A stretch of DNA of 64,000 bases from Amblyomma americanum. Its lineage: Eukaryota; Arthropoda; Arachnida; Ixodida; Ixodidae. The notes below the pieces were generated by a model, which had not been told where the DNA came from, ran no database searches, and worked only from the letters and a program-made list of their open reading frames with translations. A program made the translations under genes and the position numbers. The first letter of the stretch is position 1. The number at the start of each line of letters is the position of its first letter. This document shows positions 33,260 through 44,439 of this stretch, one piece after another. The stretch lies in contig NC_135505.1 in assembly GCF_052857255.1 (NCBI RefSeq), positions 57,469,368 through 57,533,367 of the forward strand, read 5' to 3'.

Positions 33260-34940
33260 AATGTGTCAAGGAGTGATATTAAAAGCAAGTGCTCTCTCGG
33301 CCATCTGTGTGTTGAGCGGGGATGACTGGGGTAATGGCGTCCACACATTCCGGTTGATGGACATCTTTATATCGGTGCTGAAGTGCGTCTTCGTGCTGTT
33401 GATCCAGTGCCTGCCTCTGCGTCTTCTGGCCTGTCGTCAAATGCCGGTGAGGCCGCTCTGAAAGAGGGGGATTTGGACTGGTTTTGCCTCTTTTGATGTA
33501 GGTTTCACGTCTCTGTTGGCTGACGGCCATTGCTATGTTGTCACCGGACACACGCACGGTAACCTTGCTCTCCAGTTTGCGGTTGAGAACTTGCCGCTAA
33601 AGTCTTTTTGTGAAAACGGTATCAAGCTTAACTCCGTGACGCTGGTTCCTGTAGGGGATGGCGTAACTAAAATCACAAACTCTCGTATGCTCCAGCAGCA
33701 GCTGTAGGCTGCGACCAGCTGATATGTTGAAATTTCCGAAGTGCGGCCATTAGCAAAAAGAGGAATTTTGTTCAAATCAGCATACTTGGATTGTGCTGCA
33801 TTGCTCCTCTTTCGCCTCATTCCCCATTAAAGTGTTTATTCCTGAGCAACTTGCCTTCGTAAAAGGAATAATTCGAAATGTGGATCTTCCGCAATGCCAG
33901 GAAACATTCTTGGACTTCCATGATGCCGGTGTGGCATTCTTTCAGTTTACAGCTGTAACAGAGAGGCTGGTGGCTCTCGTACACCAACAAAATCAGTTAT
34001 CGCAACTTTTTCAGGGTCCTTTTGCCCACGTGAGATCAAAGTTTGACCTATTGCAAACCGTGTTGACTCCCTGCGGCCCCGACTATTATCGTGTAAAGAT
34101 TGCTGGAGGTTTGGTCACAGTGGCAAATCTTTCAAGGCGGCAGCGCTCTGCTGCGTTTGCGCTTGTGATCATGCATCAGACATTCGCACTTCTTAGTCGT
34201 TTAACTGCTGCCTTTGCCACTCTGATCACACAGCTGATACTCCTACATGCGGGAAGCGTGCCGATGAACAGAGTGTCTTGGACATCGTTCAGCGTGACAG
34301 GCGCTCGCACGCGGATGCTTATGCCCTACTTGACAGAATACATAGATCGTACGCAAATATTGTCCGCAAGGTCGCTACTGATGCGGAGGCAAGCTTAAGA
34401 AAGTCATTTGTATGCGGTGGAGAAGGCTTCTGTACTTTACCATATGATTAATACGTTCAGCGATGCGTTGTCACAAGCCATTTCCACGCAGGCTGCTTCA
34501 TCCGCTTCAGGTACCCTTACCTCGCCTAACCTCTCGTCCTCCGCATATAACTGCAGATAATATTCAACCAACTCTCTCTTCTGCCACCACGCCTGTGGGT
34601 ATAAATGACTGGGAGCCAATTTCTCTCTCTAACGCTTGTCAGTTAGATATTGAAATGAAACCTCCTTCTGTGAAACGTCGTGCTTCTTCTTCTCCTTCGA
34701 AATCTGACCTTCCGCATGTCAAGACTTTAGAAAGGTTCGTCAGAAATTGCGAAGAAATGAGCTGTGCTGCAATTGGCTGTTTCTGCCTTATTTTTAATGC
34801 AATAATCAAGGCGGGGAAATGTGCACTCTTCTGCAGTTGTCGCTCTGTCTCAGCTTCCTTGCACGACTTACAGCAGCTTATTCTTAAACTTACTGCAAAC
34901 ATTATTTTACTAAAAGAATCGTGGTCCTTACACAATTAAA
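33260..34940 (+). pseudogene. ORF1 of an RNase H-type LINE (broken)
   Basis: Pieces in several frames: 'IKLNSVTLVPVGDGVTKITN' (33622-33681); 'VFIPEQLAFVKGIIRNVDL' (33832-33888); then, one frame over, zinc-knuckle wording 'CKICWRFGHSG' (34098-34130) followed by 'CVCACDHASD' (34159-34188). Toward the end are 'DIEMKPPSVKRRASSSPSKS' (34648-34707) and a basic region. The arrangement of an RNA-binding part with several Cys-His knuckles is that of ORF1 (gag-like) proteins of I/Jockey/CR1-type LINEs. At least two frame changes make it inactive. Confidence 0.6.
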
Positions 34941-34989
34941 AATTCTTGCGATTTCAGAACTGATCGCAGGAGCGCCGTGGGTGGGGATT

Positions 34990-35800
34990 CGTTATCATTA
35001 GTTTCAGTGGAACTGTTTCATTGTGCTAAAGTGTCTGATAAATGTATGCAATTTAAGTGTCAGATACTTTCAGTTGCAAACCTTCTTCCGCATTCTGCCT
35101 CTGTTACAGTGGCAAATATCTAGTTCCCCGCAGATGTCCGTATCCGGATGGGCTAGATGCTTTTCCTGTGCAATTAAAATATGTAGGTCTGGCTAGAGGG
35201 TTCAGTTCGCCATTATGTTATTTGGGGTTTAATAACAGGCTATAGCGGGCATTTAATTTGGTCTTGGATGTCGGCAAATGATGTGTGCTGTAAGAACAGG
35301 TCGCGCCATATCTAAAGTGAGGGCCAATTCTCCTTCAGCTATTGATGTAACGTCAGCTGTTATTAGTATTGGAGTATCTTCTAGGGTCACAATTGACTAC
35401 GGTTCCTCAAGTGACCACTACCCAATCACTGTCACCATTGCAGGGCAAATTCGCATTCAGCTATTGATGTAACGTCAGCTGTTATTAGTATTGGAGTATA
35501 TTCGTGGTCACAATTGACTCCGGTTCGTCAAGTGACCACTACCCAATCACTTTCACCATTTCGTGTAGTCCGCTTAGGGCGACCAGTTCCGCACAAAAAT
35601 TTGTCAGTATTACACTGCCCAAGAAAATTCTAGGTCAGGCCTCAGGAAAGCTGCATGGAAGAGCACAGCGCATAACCAGTGCCCAAAGAACTGGGTAAAT
35701 TACAAATTTTTTGCAGATTCTTTTAAAAGAAGGATATCTAAGGATAAAAGAGTTAGATGTTCGGCTAGTTCGATTTGTGACAAATTATACATATTTTAGC
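34990..35800 (+). pseudogene. endonuclease end of the same LINE ORF2
   Basis: 'SAIDVTSAVISIGVSSRVTI' and 'YGSSSDHYPITVTI' (35335-35442) are the last blocks of an EEP endonuclease; SDH is the conserved catalytic motif. A near-identical second copy follows at once (35443-35560). Downstream 'CPKNWVNYKFFADSFKRR' (35688-35741) is the linker to reverse transcriptase. Stops interrupt the upstream part, where 'LPLLQWQISSSPQMS' is readable. Confidence 0.65.
35321..35560 (+). repeat. 122-bp direct duplication in the endonuclease
   Basis: 'gggccaattctccttcagct' at 35321 recurs as 'gggcaaattcgcattcagct' at 35443. The two copies stay aligned to 'ccactacccaatcact', with one single-base gap. It duplicates the final catalytic block of the endonuclease. 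Confidence 0.9.
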
Positions 35801-36012
35801 GCAACCACGACAGGGACACACAGAACAGAGACCAACACGAGCGCTACATCCTTATCTAAGGATAAGGATGAATACAGTGCAAATCTTAACACTCATTTGT
35901 CTAACCCATTCAACCTGAAGCCTCTCTACAGACACATGGAACGTACTAACATGCTGCCCTTTCTCTAATATCGCTGTGTCTGCAGTATTTAGTGTGTGTA
36001 GTTATTTTTTCG

Positions 36013-36190
36013 GTTCTTGAAGAAAGGAAATGGCGCAGTACTTGACTCACATCTCGGTGGACACCCGAACTGTGCCATGAGAGAAGGGAGGATGGTGGGA
36101 GCGAAAGAGGGAAGAGAGAAAGAGGTCGTAGTGAATTGCCTGCAGTCTGCTGCTCCTGGGAGTGACGGAGTAAGAGTAAATACTAATGCA
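36013..36190 (-). mobile_element. Ruka-like SINE fragment (minus)
   Basis: Read in reverse it matches the 3' half of 28518-28830: 'ggaaatggcgcagtact', then 'catctcggtggacacccg', then the Ser/Arg-rich purine part. The head is missing and the copy is more diverged than the other two. It sits between the endonuclease and the RT of the LINE. Confidence 0.7.
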
Positions 36191-36279
36191 AGACTTTGCC
36201 CCGGAACTCTTGCAGAATGTGAAATAAAAAACAGCGAAAAATATTTTATTGCTAAAAGACCAGGGAAAGAGTTTAGATC

Positions 36280-37944
36280 TCAATAATATTCCGCCGATTG
36301 CTCTCACTTCAACTTTGGTTAAGTTTGTGGCAGAGCTGCCTTCAGCCACCTCACGAATAATCTTCTGACTCATCAGGACTTTAGCCTGGCTGAGATTGGT
36401 TCCGAGGTGGGTGTTCGTTTTTCGTTTTTTACCACGCGCATAGACTTAGATAGCCTTATTAGGGTTGCTGTGATGGAAAATAGAGGTATCAGCTGTGGTT
36501 ACATAGTATGTTTCAAAGGCGTATGAAAGCTTTGCACACAGCATTCTGCTCCAAAAACTAGCTGGTGTACAACCTCCGTCAAAGCTCTTCGCGAGGATAA
36601 GGGAGTTCTTGAAGAATATATCATTCTTTTGCCCTAAGGGCACTTTAAATTCTAACACATACACCCTACCTAGAGGTGTTCCACAAGGCTCTGTTCTTTC
36701 GCTGTTATTGTTTAAAATTATAATGCGTGATGTCCTTTCGGACGTCGAAGTTTTTGTATGCGGATGATGTAGTTTTTTTTCGTTTCTGATAAAAATACTC
36801 ATATCCTACATCAATTTTTCAAGAGTATTTAAATGCTCAGAAATTTTGGCTGGACAGCCTGAAGTTAACATTTAATGTGAAGAAGTGTACCATCCTCGTT
36901 TTCCTACCTGCCTCTCCTCTTTAGACTTTGTTGTCGTATCACTCGATCCTAATCACGCAAGGTTATTCTATTAAATACTTGGTTGTAATATATGACCCTC
37001 CGTTAAAGTGGCGGCCCAAATTAAAAGCATTGCTCTTCAAGGGGAGCTGCCCTTGGCTGGTTGGTGATGATTAGCCACAAAAACATTCGCTATGCGTTGG
37101 AACACTCTCCTATTCCTTTATAAGAACTAGATTCAGTCAATACTTTAATTCGGCTTCATTAACTTTTCTGCGTGCCCAAGGTAAAATTTAGAACCGCTGT
37201 TTGTTATGGACCGACGCGCTCTGCGCCTTTGCCTAGGTCTGCCTAAAACAATGGCTACTGCTGTGCTGTACATGGAGACGTGGAAACTTTATCTAAATTC
37301 GCGACTTCAGCTTTTCACTGTGCGGACATTTTCAAGGTGTTCAGAGCCCGTTCCTGGATTGGCTAACCCCACATTTACAACGCACTCTACTCCATTCTTT
37401 GGCACATTTTGGCCAAGATGTAAGCTCCCTGAGGTCGTGTTCACTAATTCCCTGCTGTCAAAAATTTTTGTACCAAAATATTTTGTAGTACAAGTTAATC
37501 ACCGGTGTGCTGATACTGCAGTCTCCTTGACTACACTCTCCCGAGCAATGATAAGGTTTTTCTTGTCAGTGTATAAATGCTCTTATTGAGGAGTATCTAG
37601 ATATTTTTTCTAAGCAGATTGCGGTTTTTACAGACACTCCCCAACAAAATGAGAGGTAGCTATTTGTATTCATTAAAGGGCTCTTGATATAAGTTATTCA
37701 TTTCGGGCCCCTGGCCATAACCTTATTTGTGTCGCTGAGTGTCTGGCATTGAGTTGGCCTTAATAAGAATTGCCTACAGTACCTCCCAGGTTGTTATACT
37801 TTCGGACACCCTTTCCGTCTTGACGGCATTCTAAATATCAAGGAATACTCCTATCAGTCATTCCCTTCAATTTTTTATTCCAGCACACATTAGATAAGTA
37901 TGTATTCGCTGGATCCATGGGCATTGTGGTATTGCTTCTAATGA
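36280..37944 (+). pseudogene. RT and RNase H of the split LINE
   Basis: RT core: 'LPRGVPQGSVLSLLLF' (36665-36712) and catalytic box 'FVYADDVVFF' (36752-36781, in another frame). A thumb-like segment of 127 codons (37206-37589) contains 'RRALRLCLGLPKTMATAV' and 'YLNSRLQLFTVRTFSR'. RNase H remains begin at about 37620 ('IAVFTDTPQQNE') and continue with 'VSGIELALIRIAYSTSQVV' and 'IRWIHGHCGIASNDV' up to 37944. There an LTR cuts the domain. The missing C-terminal end appears at 41995-42360. Confidence 0.75.
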
Positions 37945-38747
37945 TGTCACATATAATAAGGAGTCTAAAAAAATTATGAAGGAAAGAGGTGTGAAGAAGA
38001 CGACGTGGATTAACCGAAGAATAAAGAAGATGAAGAAGAAGCATTCGGTGAGGTGGAGAAGAGAAGACGAGGAAGACGACGACAAGGCTTACGTGGACTA
38101 ACGCCAAGGCTATAAAATGGCGAGGGAGAGCGAGGCACGGGGGGGAAGGACAGAGAAGCGGAGGCTCCGGCGGGTCAGGGACGCTTCGGCTGGAAGAGAG
38201 CGACGCCGGCTACTGCTCCGGTAAGCTCGCGTTGTACGGCTTCGCATCGTGGACTTCCCGCCGTGCCTGAGCCCGTTCCGGGGAGTCAAACGAGGACGCT
38301 ACCACCTGCTACGGCCAGTGGAGTCTCCAGCGCTGTTGCCACCCATCTGGGTGGTGCCCCCAACGCCAACAATACCGGCATCACCTCCACGGGCGCTTGG
38401 ACGGAGAGCTTATACGACGCAGTCAGCGACGCCTCCAGCGACGCCAGCCCAAGCACGTCGAACGCTGCCTCGATGCAGTTGCTGGATCCATACAATGCCG
38501 CCGCCGCACCGAAGCAACCGTGAGCACGAACGCCGACCACTGAGAGTAGAACGTTAATAGTAGAAGCTGGTAGCAGTGTTCTCGGGTGGTGTGTATTTTT
38601 ATTCTTTGTTTTTTGTGTGTTAGTTTTGTTAGTTTTGCGTCCTAGTGTGTGTGTCACGTAGGGTGTATAAAATGTGCGCCTGTGTGGGTGCACCTGTCGC
38701 CTAGTCCATTCTTATGGTCCGAGTGTTTTCCGTGGAGATCCGTGACA
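37945..38747 (+). mobile_element. LTR of the 0.8-kb-LTR gypsy family (plus), 5' LTR
   Basis: 803 bases from TGTCACATATAATAAGG to GATCCGTGACA. It is homologous to 12888-13719 and 15479-16293. It has a TATAAAA box at 38111-38117. Short GC-rich frames within it are shared by all three LTR copies and are not genes. It inserts into the RNase H coding region of the LINE ending at 37944. Confidence 0.9.
38111..38117 (+). promoter_or_regulatory. TATA box of the LTR
   Basis: TATAAAA, at the corresponding place to 13093-13100 in the sister LTR. Confidence 0.6.
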
Positions 38748-38836
38748 AAGATAAATGGTGAGCCCGTGCCAGGATACATTTCCTTTTTCTTTTTTGTTTT
38801 GTCTCGGATCTTTCCAATCTCTCGAAGGCAGAAAGT

Positions 38837-39960
38837 ATGGATTTGGCGCTCAAGCTAGGGTTAAGCAATGAAGAGGTGATGCGTCTCAATGACGACGAGG
38901 GAAAGAGGAAGAAAGAGGAGGCAAAGAGGCAGAGAGAGGAGGCAGATATATATATATAATTATAATTGGTTTTTGGGGAAAGGAAATGGCGCAGTATCTG
39001 TCTCATATATCGTTGGACACCTGAACGGCGCCGTAAGGGAAGGGATAAAGGAGGGAGTGAAAGAAGAAAGGAAGAAGAGGTGCCATAGTGGAGGGCTCCG
39101 GAATAATTTCGACCACCTGGGGATATTTAACGTGCACTGACATCGCACAGCACACGGGCGCCTTAGTGTTTTTCCTCCATAAAAACGCAGCCGCCGTGGT
39201 CGGGTTCGAGCCCGGGAACTCCGGATCAGTAGTCGAGCGCAGAGAGCGGAAAGGGCTCAAGCACGCGCAGACACTCGCGAAGCAGAAGAGAGCGAGGATA
39301 AAAGAGCTCGCGAAGCAGATGCGAGAGCTCGCGAGGCAGAAGAGCGAGAAGCTAGAAGAGCTCGCCAGGCAGAAGACCAGGAGAAAAGAAGGATAGAACG
39401 GGAGAAGGAGTTTCTTTTGTGGAAACAGGCGCATGTCGCGGGAAGATATGAGGAGATCACGGACAATGATCAGCGTTCCTTAGCGGGTACAGAATCTCCT
39501 AGACCGGCCGGAATTTGTCCAAGGATGCTGGTGGCTCCGTTCAATAACAAAAGAGATGATCTGGATGCATATCTGCAACGATTCGAGCGGATAGCTTTGG
39601 GGCAAGGATGGGAGCGCAGTAAATGGGCCAAAGTTTGAGCATGTGTTTGGTCGGAGAGGCGCTGAATGTGTTTGGAAGGATGCTCACTGCTGATTCCATT
39701 GACTACGAGAAATTCAAAAAGGCACTCCTCCAAAAATTCAGGCTTACGGCAGAGGGTTTTCTTGAGAGATTTCGCACAGCGAAACCTGAGGATTTAAAAC
39801 CGCTAAGCAGTTTTCCTGCAGGCTGACCAACTATTTTGATAGGTGGATTGATATGGCAAACACAGAAAAGAGATTTGAAGGGGTGCGTGAGAAGCTGGTC
39901 ACAGAGGAATTTTTAGCGTGTTGTTGCTCAAAGCTGGCGCTATTCCTGACAGAGTAGTTG
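38837..39960 (+). pseudogene. gag of the plus-strand gypsy, split by a SINE
   Basis: The start 'MDLALKLGLSNEEVMRLNDD' corresponds to the minus-strand gag at 14602-15408. A Ruka-like SINE (38947-39237) interrupts the charged coiled-coil segment. Beyond it the capsid-like part is largely open: 'FLLWKQAHVAGRYEEITDND' (about 39411-39470), 'DDLDAYLQRFERIALGQGW' (39557-39613) and 'LSMCLVGEALNVFGRMLTAD' (39632-39691). Frame changes near 39380 and 39620 and the SINE make it non-functional. Confidence 0.8.
38947..39237 (-). mobile_element. Ruka-like SINE, truncated in the head
   Basis: Minus-strand copy. Its 3' end (38947-38975) has a TA-rich tail 'tatatatataattataatt'. The body matches 28518-28830 closely. 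It stops inside the tRNA-like head after the B box and lacks the A box, so it is 5'-truncated by about 40 bases. It is inserted in gypsy gag. Confidence 0.85.
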
Positions 39961-40079
39961 TATTCATTGGAAGAGTTCGCCGACACTGCAGACCAATTGC
40001 TCGAGGCTCAAGGGCTTGGAAATTTGAGTAAGGCAAAGGAGGAATCTTAAAAGATCCTAGAGACAGATGCGGCAAAACC

Positions 40080-40545
40080 AAGAGCATATGACGGTGCATC
40101 TAAGGCGCCAGTAAGGGAGTTTCCCTGCGGCAAGGTGGGACATGGGACACCATGCAGTTGACTGTCGGACTAGTAGCGCTGCCCAAAAAACACATGTTGT
40201 GTGTCAAGGTTGTAAGAGGAGGGGTCATACTATGGATGAGTGCCGATACAGAACGCAGGACCGAGCTGCATGCGTTGTCGACTCTAGGGCAGAACTTGTC
40301 ACGCCACCTGAAGTTCCAGAGTTGAAAGGAGAGCAAATGACGCTGGAAAATGAGGCGGTGAGTTTAACACCCAGGTCGAAAGCAGCAATGCCGGTGGTGG
40401 TTGGGCAAATAGGGGACCGTCCTATATTGGTGCTTAGAGACAGTGGAGCCAACACAGTTTTGGTTCGGAGAAACCTGGTGAAGGACGAGGATCTGACAGG
40501 GGAAGCGTCGGGCGTCACTCTTGCCGATGACACAGTAAGGTACCT
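40080..40545 (+). pseudogene. gypsy nucleocapsid and protease start
   Basis: First knuckle position decayed ('PCGKVGH'), second intact 'CQGCKRRGHTMDEC' (40201-40242). The protease follows in the same frame: 'GQIGDRPILVLRDSGANTVL' with Asp-Ser-Gly at 40440-40448, then 'VTLADDTVRYL' (about 40513-40545). Its Asp-Ser-Gly is intact, unlike the inverted copy at 13919-14155. The similarity stops at 40545 where the Penelope-like element begins, so pol is missing. Confidence 0.75.
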
Positions 40546-41990
40546 CAAAAGAAAACATTCTACAGAGGACCGATATTTTTCTCGGACATGGCGATTGAAG
40601 AAGACGAAATCCTGGTCTCGTTTGACGTGGTTTCGTTATTCACCAGTGTTCCAGTGCCCTTGTCTGTAGCCGTTGCTAACGGTCACTCCAAAGCGACCAA
40701 ACCCTGCACGAGAGAACACCACTCAGCGTCGACAAGGTATGCCGCCTTCTTGATTTCTGCCTTCGCAGTACTTATTTCACCTATAAAGGAGAATTTTTCA
40801 AGCCAACAACCGGAACTGCCATGGGAGCGTCGACATCGGTCACAATGGCTAATTGAACCTTGGAAGACGTCGAAAGCCGGGCGCTAACCACCTTCAATCC
40901 CAAGCCAAAACTGTTCCTTCGATATGTAGACGACTGCTTTTGTGTGGTGAAAGCGTCAGAAGTAGAAAACTTCCTAATTCGTCTAAATTCAACTGAACCG
41001 GCCATACAATTTACAGTTTAACGTGAGCAGCAGGGCAGCTTGCCTTTTTCCGACGTTCTAGTCACAGGGCACGACAAAGGCTTGCGGTTCTCGGTATATA
41101 GAAAACCAACGCACACGGGATGGTACCTTCATTTTAATTCGAATCATCCTACTCCCCATAAGGCACCTGTCATTACGTCTTTATTGAAGAGAGCCGATAC
41201 CATATGTTCTTCACATGAAGAAAAAAGAAACGAGAAGAACCGAGTAGTCTCTGATCTAAAAAAAAATGGGTTCCCCAGTTCATTCATCCGAGGCGTCAGA
41301 CAAAAACAAAAAAGAAAAAACAAAAACAGCTCTATTCCTTCCCCAAGCACTCGCCAGAACCGGAAACGTGTTTGCATACCATACGTGAAAGGGGTGAGCG
41401 AGACGCTGGCTCTAATTCTCGGTAAACAATGGGCGATAACCACGCACAAACCGGCTACCACCATCGGACGCTTCTTCCACCGCCCGAAAGACAGTCACCC
41501 AAAATAAAAGTCCCAAGGGGTTTTATACAAGATTCCCTGCTCAGTCTGCCCGGCCTTGTACGTGGGGGAAACGAAGAACTTCGCCGAAACAATGAGGCAA
41601 CAGAAAGCGGTCGTCCGACAACTGAACCGTCAGCGCAGCGCGGTGGCCGAACACTGCGAGGAATGTGACCACCGAATTGACTTTGACGGCACTATTGTCC
41701 TGGAGAGCGAAGCTAACCAGAGCAGGAAGCTTCTGCTGGAGTCGTGACACATACAACAGACACGAAGGAATGTTAATCGCTACCTGGGGACACTTCCTTC
41801 GTCTTACATCCATGGTTTGCGGCATTTGATCCGGAGGTATTCAACACGAGGGCTTAAAAAGCCAAGCTGCGCCTCGCCCGTAGTCACACGTGAAGAAGGG
41901 ATTGAGCCGGTACCGAAACGTCGTGTTTTTCAAATTTAACTTGGTTGGCGTCAGTCAACGTTCTACTAAAGTAAGGTACTTTCCGAAGCC
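40546..41990 (+). mobile_element. Penelope-like element, 5'-truncated
   Basis: RT palm: 'ILVSFDVVSLFTSVPV' (40609-40656) with motif A, and '[18 protein letters not shown]' with the catalytic YVDD (40914-40967). Then come 'LPFSDVLVTGHDKGLRFSVY' (41041-41100) and 'RKPTHTGWYLHFNSNH' (41101-41148), the usual RT end. A GIY-YIG endonuclease follows at about 41520-41745: '[20 protein letters not shown]' and a Cys/His part '[11 protein letters not shown]'. RT plus C-terminal GIY-YIG defines Penelope-like elements. Frames change at about 40660, 40860, 41020 and 41510. The 3' limit is approximate. Confidence 0.85.
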
Positions 41991-41994
41991 AGGA

Positions 41995-42360
41995 TTCTAG
42001 TGTCCGACACGGCTCATTTTTTACCAAAGACCGCCCTTTGGGGACGTATTTTTCCGTTCGTCCCAAATGCTACCTACTTGACTATAGCACATTTTAAACG
42101 ATTCCAGCGTCTCCACTACTTGTGCCATGAACCTCTCGTCGCGACAGCATATTTCAACACCGGGAAGTTTCTGAGAGCATGCGGATGTGCAGTTAAGGGC
42201 AGTGTGACGTGTCCATGACCCTATTGGCCTGCAGAATACCGCGACTAAATCTTAATTACTTTGATCAGGGTTGCCTATGACCAAACTTTGTGAGCTTTGT
42301 GGCGATATTGAGGCCATCGAACACTTTTTCCTCTTCTGCTGGCGGTTTGCTTCTCTCCGT
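41995..42360 (+). pseudogene. C-terminal zinc finger of the split LINE
   Basis: 'YFDQGLPMTKLCELCGDIEA' followed by 'IEHFFLFCWRF' (42258-42350) is a C-x2-C ... H-x4-C end domain typical of LINE ORF2. Orientation and content fit the LINE that stops at 37944, so the gypsy and Penelope insertion (37945-41990) appears to split one element. The continuity is inferred. Confidence 0.6.
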
Positions 42361-42860
42361 CATCATCATCATCATCATCACTAACTTTATCTTCACACTG
42401 TGGCGCTCACGACCCTGCTTTAGACGGCAGCCAGGATCTCGTAGGCGCTGGCGGCGGCTTCTGCCTGATGAATGATCTTGCTTAAGTCTCCGTGTCGGAG
42501 CTGAGTAGCTAGGTCTCGCACTGGTCCTTAGAATTTATTGGTAGTGCCCTAGGGGGAGTCTGAGGGCATTTACACATTATATGCTCAAGCATGGCCCTAG
42601 TTTTAGGTCTTTTACATTTTTGCGATAATTGCTCCGGTTATATGACGCTCTACTTAGCCGGGTTGGTGAATGTGTTTGTATGGGACGCCAGTTGAAGGCC
42701 TGAGTTTTACTGAGCAACTGCTCACTAAATCGTAGCGCTGACCTTTTGGTAACTTCTGAGCAAAGACAAGTTCCTCTTCACCTCGCAGCTTCTAGGATGT
42801 CTTTTAATTTGGCAGAGGAAGCGTAGCAGCCAACCGGACGATGGACGAACAACTATATAC
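42361..42860 (-). pseudogene. LINE 3' end on minus strand with ATG-repeat tail
   Basis: On the minus strand a Cys-His finger 'CPKCKRPKTRAMLEHIMCKC' (about 42631-42572) is followed by 'PPRALPINS', then 'TETSARSFIRQKPPPAPTRS' (42498-42438), a short 3' UTR and a tail of GAT repeats (42361-42384). It is an independent, strongly 5'-truncated LINE that abuts the plus-strand LINE end at the trinucleotide repeat. Confidence 0.6.
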
Positions 42861-44439
42861 GAAGAAACAGAAGGACCGGATTTTATGGCGCTTCAAGAAC
42901 TGTGCAGAATGAGTTACGCACAAATGACAGCAGCTTCAGACTATGCACAGAAAGCTGAAAATACCTAACGCGCAGCTACCGAAGGTTACACAGTAGGTTA
43001 GACTGACTGCCTACACTTCACATGTTTCCGAAAGTCGGGGCCTATCTTCGTCCTTGAGGAAAACGTTATCCAGGACTACATTACTCTGCGCAACACGCTC
43101 TGAAATCACTAAGCACGAATTATCTGGGATCCGGAGGCGGCGTTTACAAAAGGGAGGAGGTACCGCAGCCCGAGCTAAGCCGTGTTGTACGTAAGGCGTT
43201 ACAAGTAACTGATTATTTGAAAGCAATTACATTTTCTTGCGGTTTTGAAATTAATACATTGCATTTTTCTAACAATTATTTTCCTATTATTTCGAATATT
43301 TTTTGATAATTGATTACTGAAAATCAGTGAATTTCAAACACAAGTCCACAAAATTTCATTACCTGAACTTAACAGCGAGCACTGCTGCTAGCGGTGGCAG
43401 TACCTTCGTGACAGAGCAGGAACCGACCGGCTGTGGATAAGCATTGCGCGCAATCATGTCCGGACCTCTAACGTGTCACTGCAGCCTTCTACGAAAGTTC
43501 TAGTCTCAAGATATTACCATAAGACCACTACCTAGGGACTACACAACTTACCTCCCATCACTCCGAACTCGGGAGCTTTCATAAACAGCATAGAGTCAGA
43601 TATATAGCTCTAAAGGCGCTTCAAGCAGATTTTGTTGAAACCAACACAGATTGATTTATTGTTTTACAGGGTCACGAAGAAAATTATTTGGACCTGGTGG
43701 GATTCTATCTCTGCAGAAGTAAGAGCGCAGCAAAGACAAGGGTGAAAAACAGAAAGTAGGGATTGTTTTTTGTTCTTTCGTTCTCGCCTTTCTTCAAATT
43801 TAATTTTATCCCGTAATGGCAACAACCCTAGATTCATGTTTCACACTCGGTTCCTATGAGGGACTTTGGCAGAAACAACTAGCACTAAAGGACGCGGTGA
43901 AAAAACAAGCATGTCTACCGACAGAGTGCGCTTGCCTGGGATATACAGTTGCAAGGAAACATGCTGCCGCGGGCACCTACTTTTTTATCGCTAGTACCCG
44001 TGGAGACGCGAAAAAAACCTCAATGGTGCTTATTCGAGGTTACATTTTAAAACTAATTGGCACTGCGTACTCGTGACCATGCCTCCATTCTATCAAGAGA
44101 GATAACATTTCTTCCCAGAACAGCCGAGTACTACGCCGGTGGAGACCTAGAAAACCGGTGAGTGCTAGGGCTCCGGTGAATTAACCAAGCAACCAAGGCC
44201 ACCGCTTCGGCATTACATTTTCCGAGGCATGTTCAAACAGGCATAATCAATGTACCGGATTGGTGCTCGGCATTTCTGCGGGCACGGCTTGCGCAAGCAG
44301 CCTGCGTTTTAAAATCGTGCCTATGCGGGCAAACCTTCTGCCAGCATCGCGCCTCTGGGTGTTTACGTTACTGGCTAGCTGTCTGCTTCTCAACGTAACC
44401 ACTTAAGACGCCAGTTAGGTACGGCAGCCACACTAAATC
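42861..44439. other. no gene recognised
   Basis: Mostly AT-rich. Around 43190-43330 there is a stretch rich in 'gtaattac/gattactg' words that may be a decayed repeat. An open frame at 43816-44076 (86 codons) has no recognisable domain, signal or context, and I do not call it a gene. Confidence 0.5.

Noticed and set aside
43816..44076. 86-codon frame as a small gene
   Set aside because: No domain, no signal peptide, no conserved neighbour and no splice evidence.
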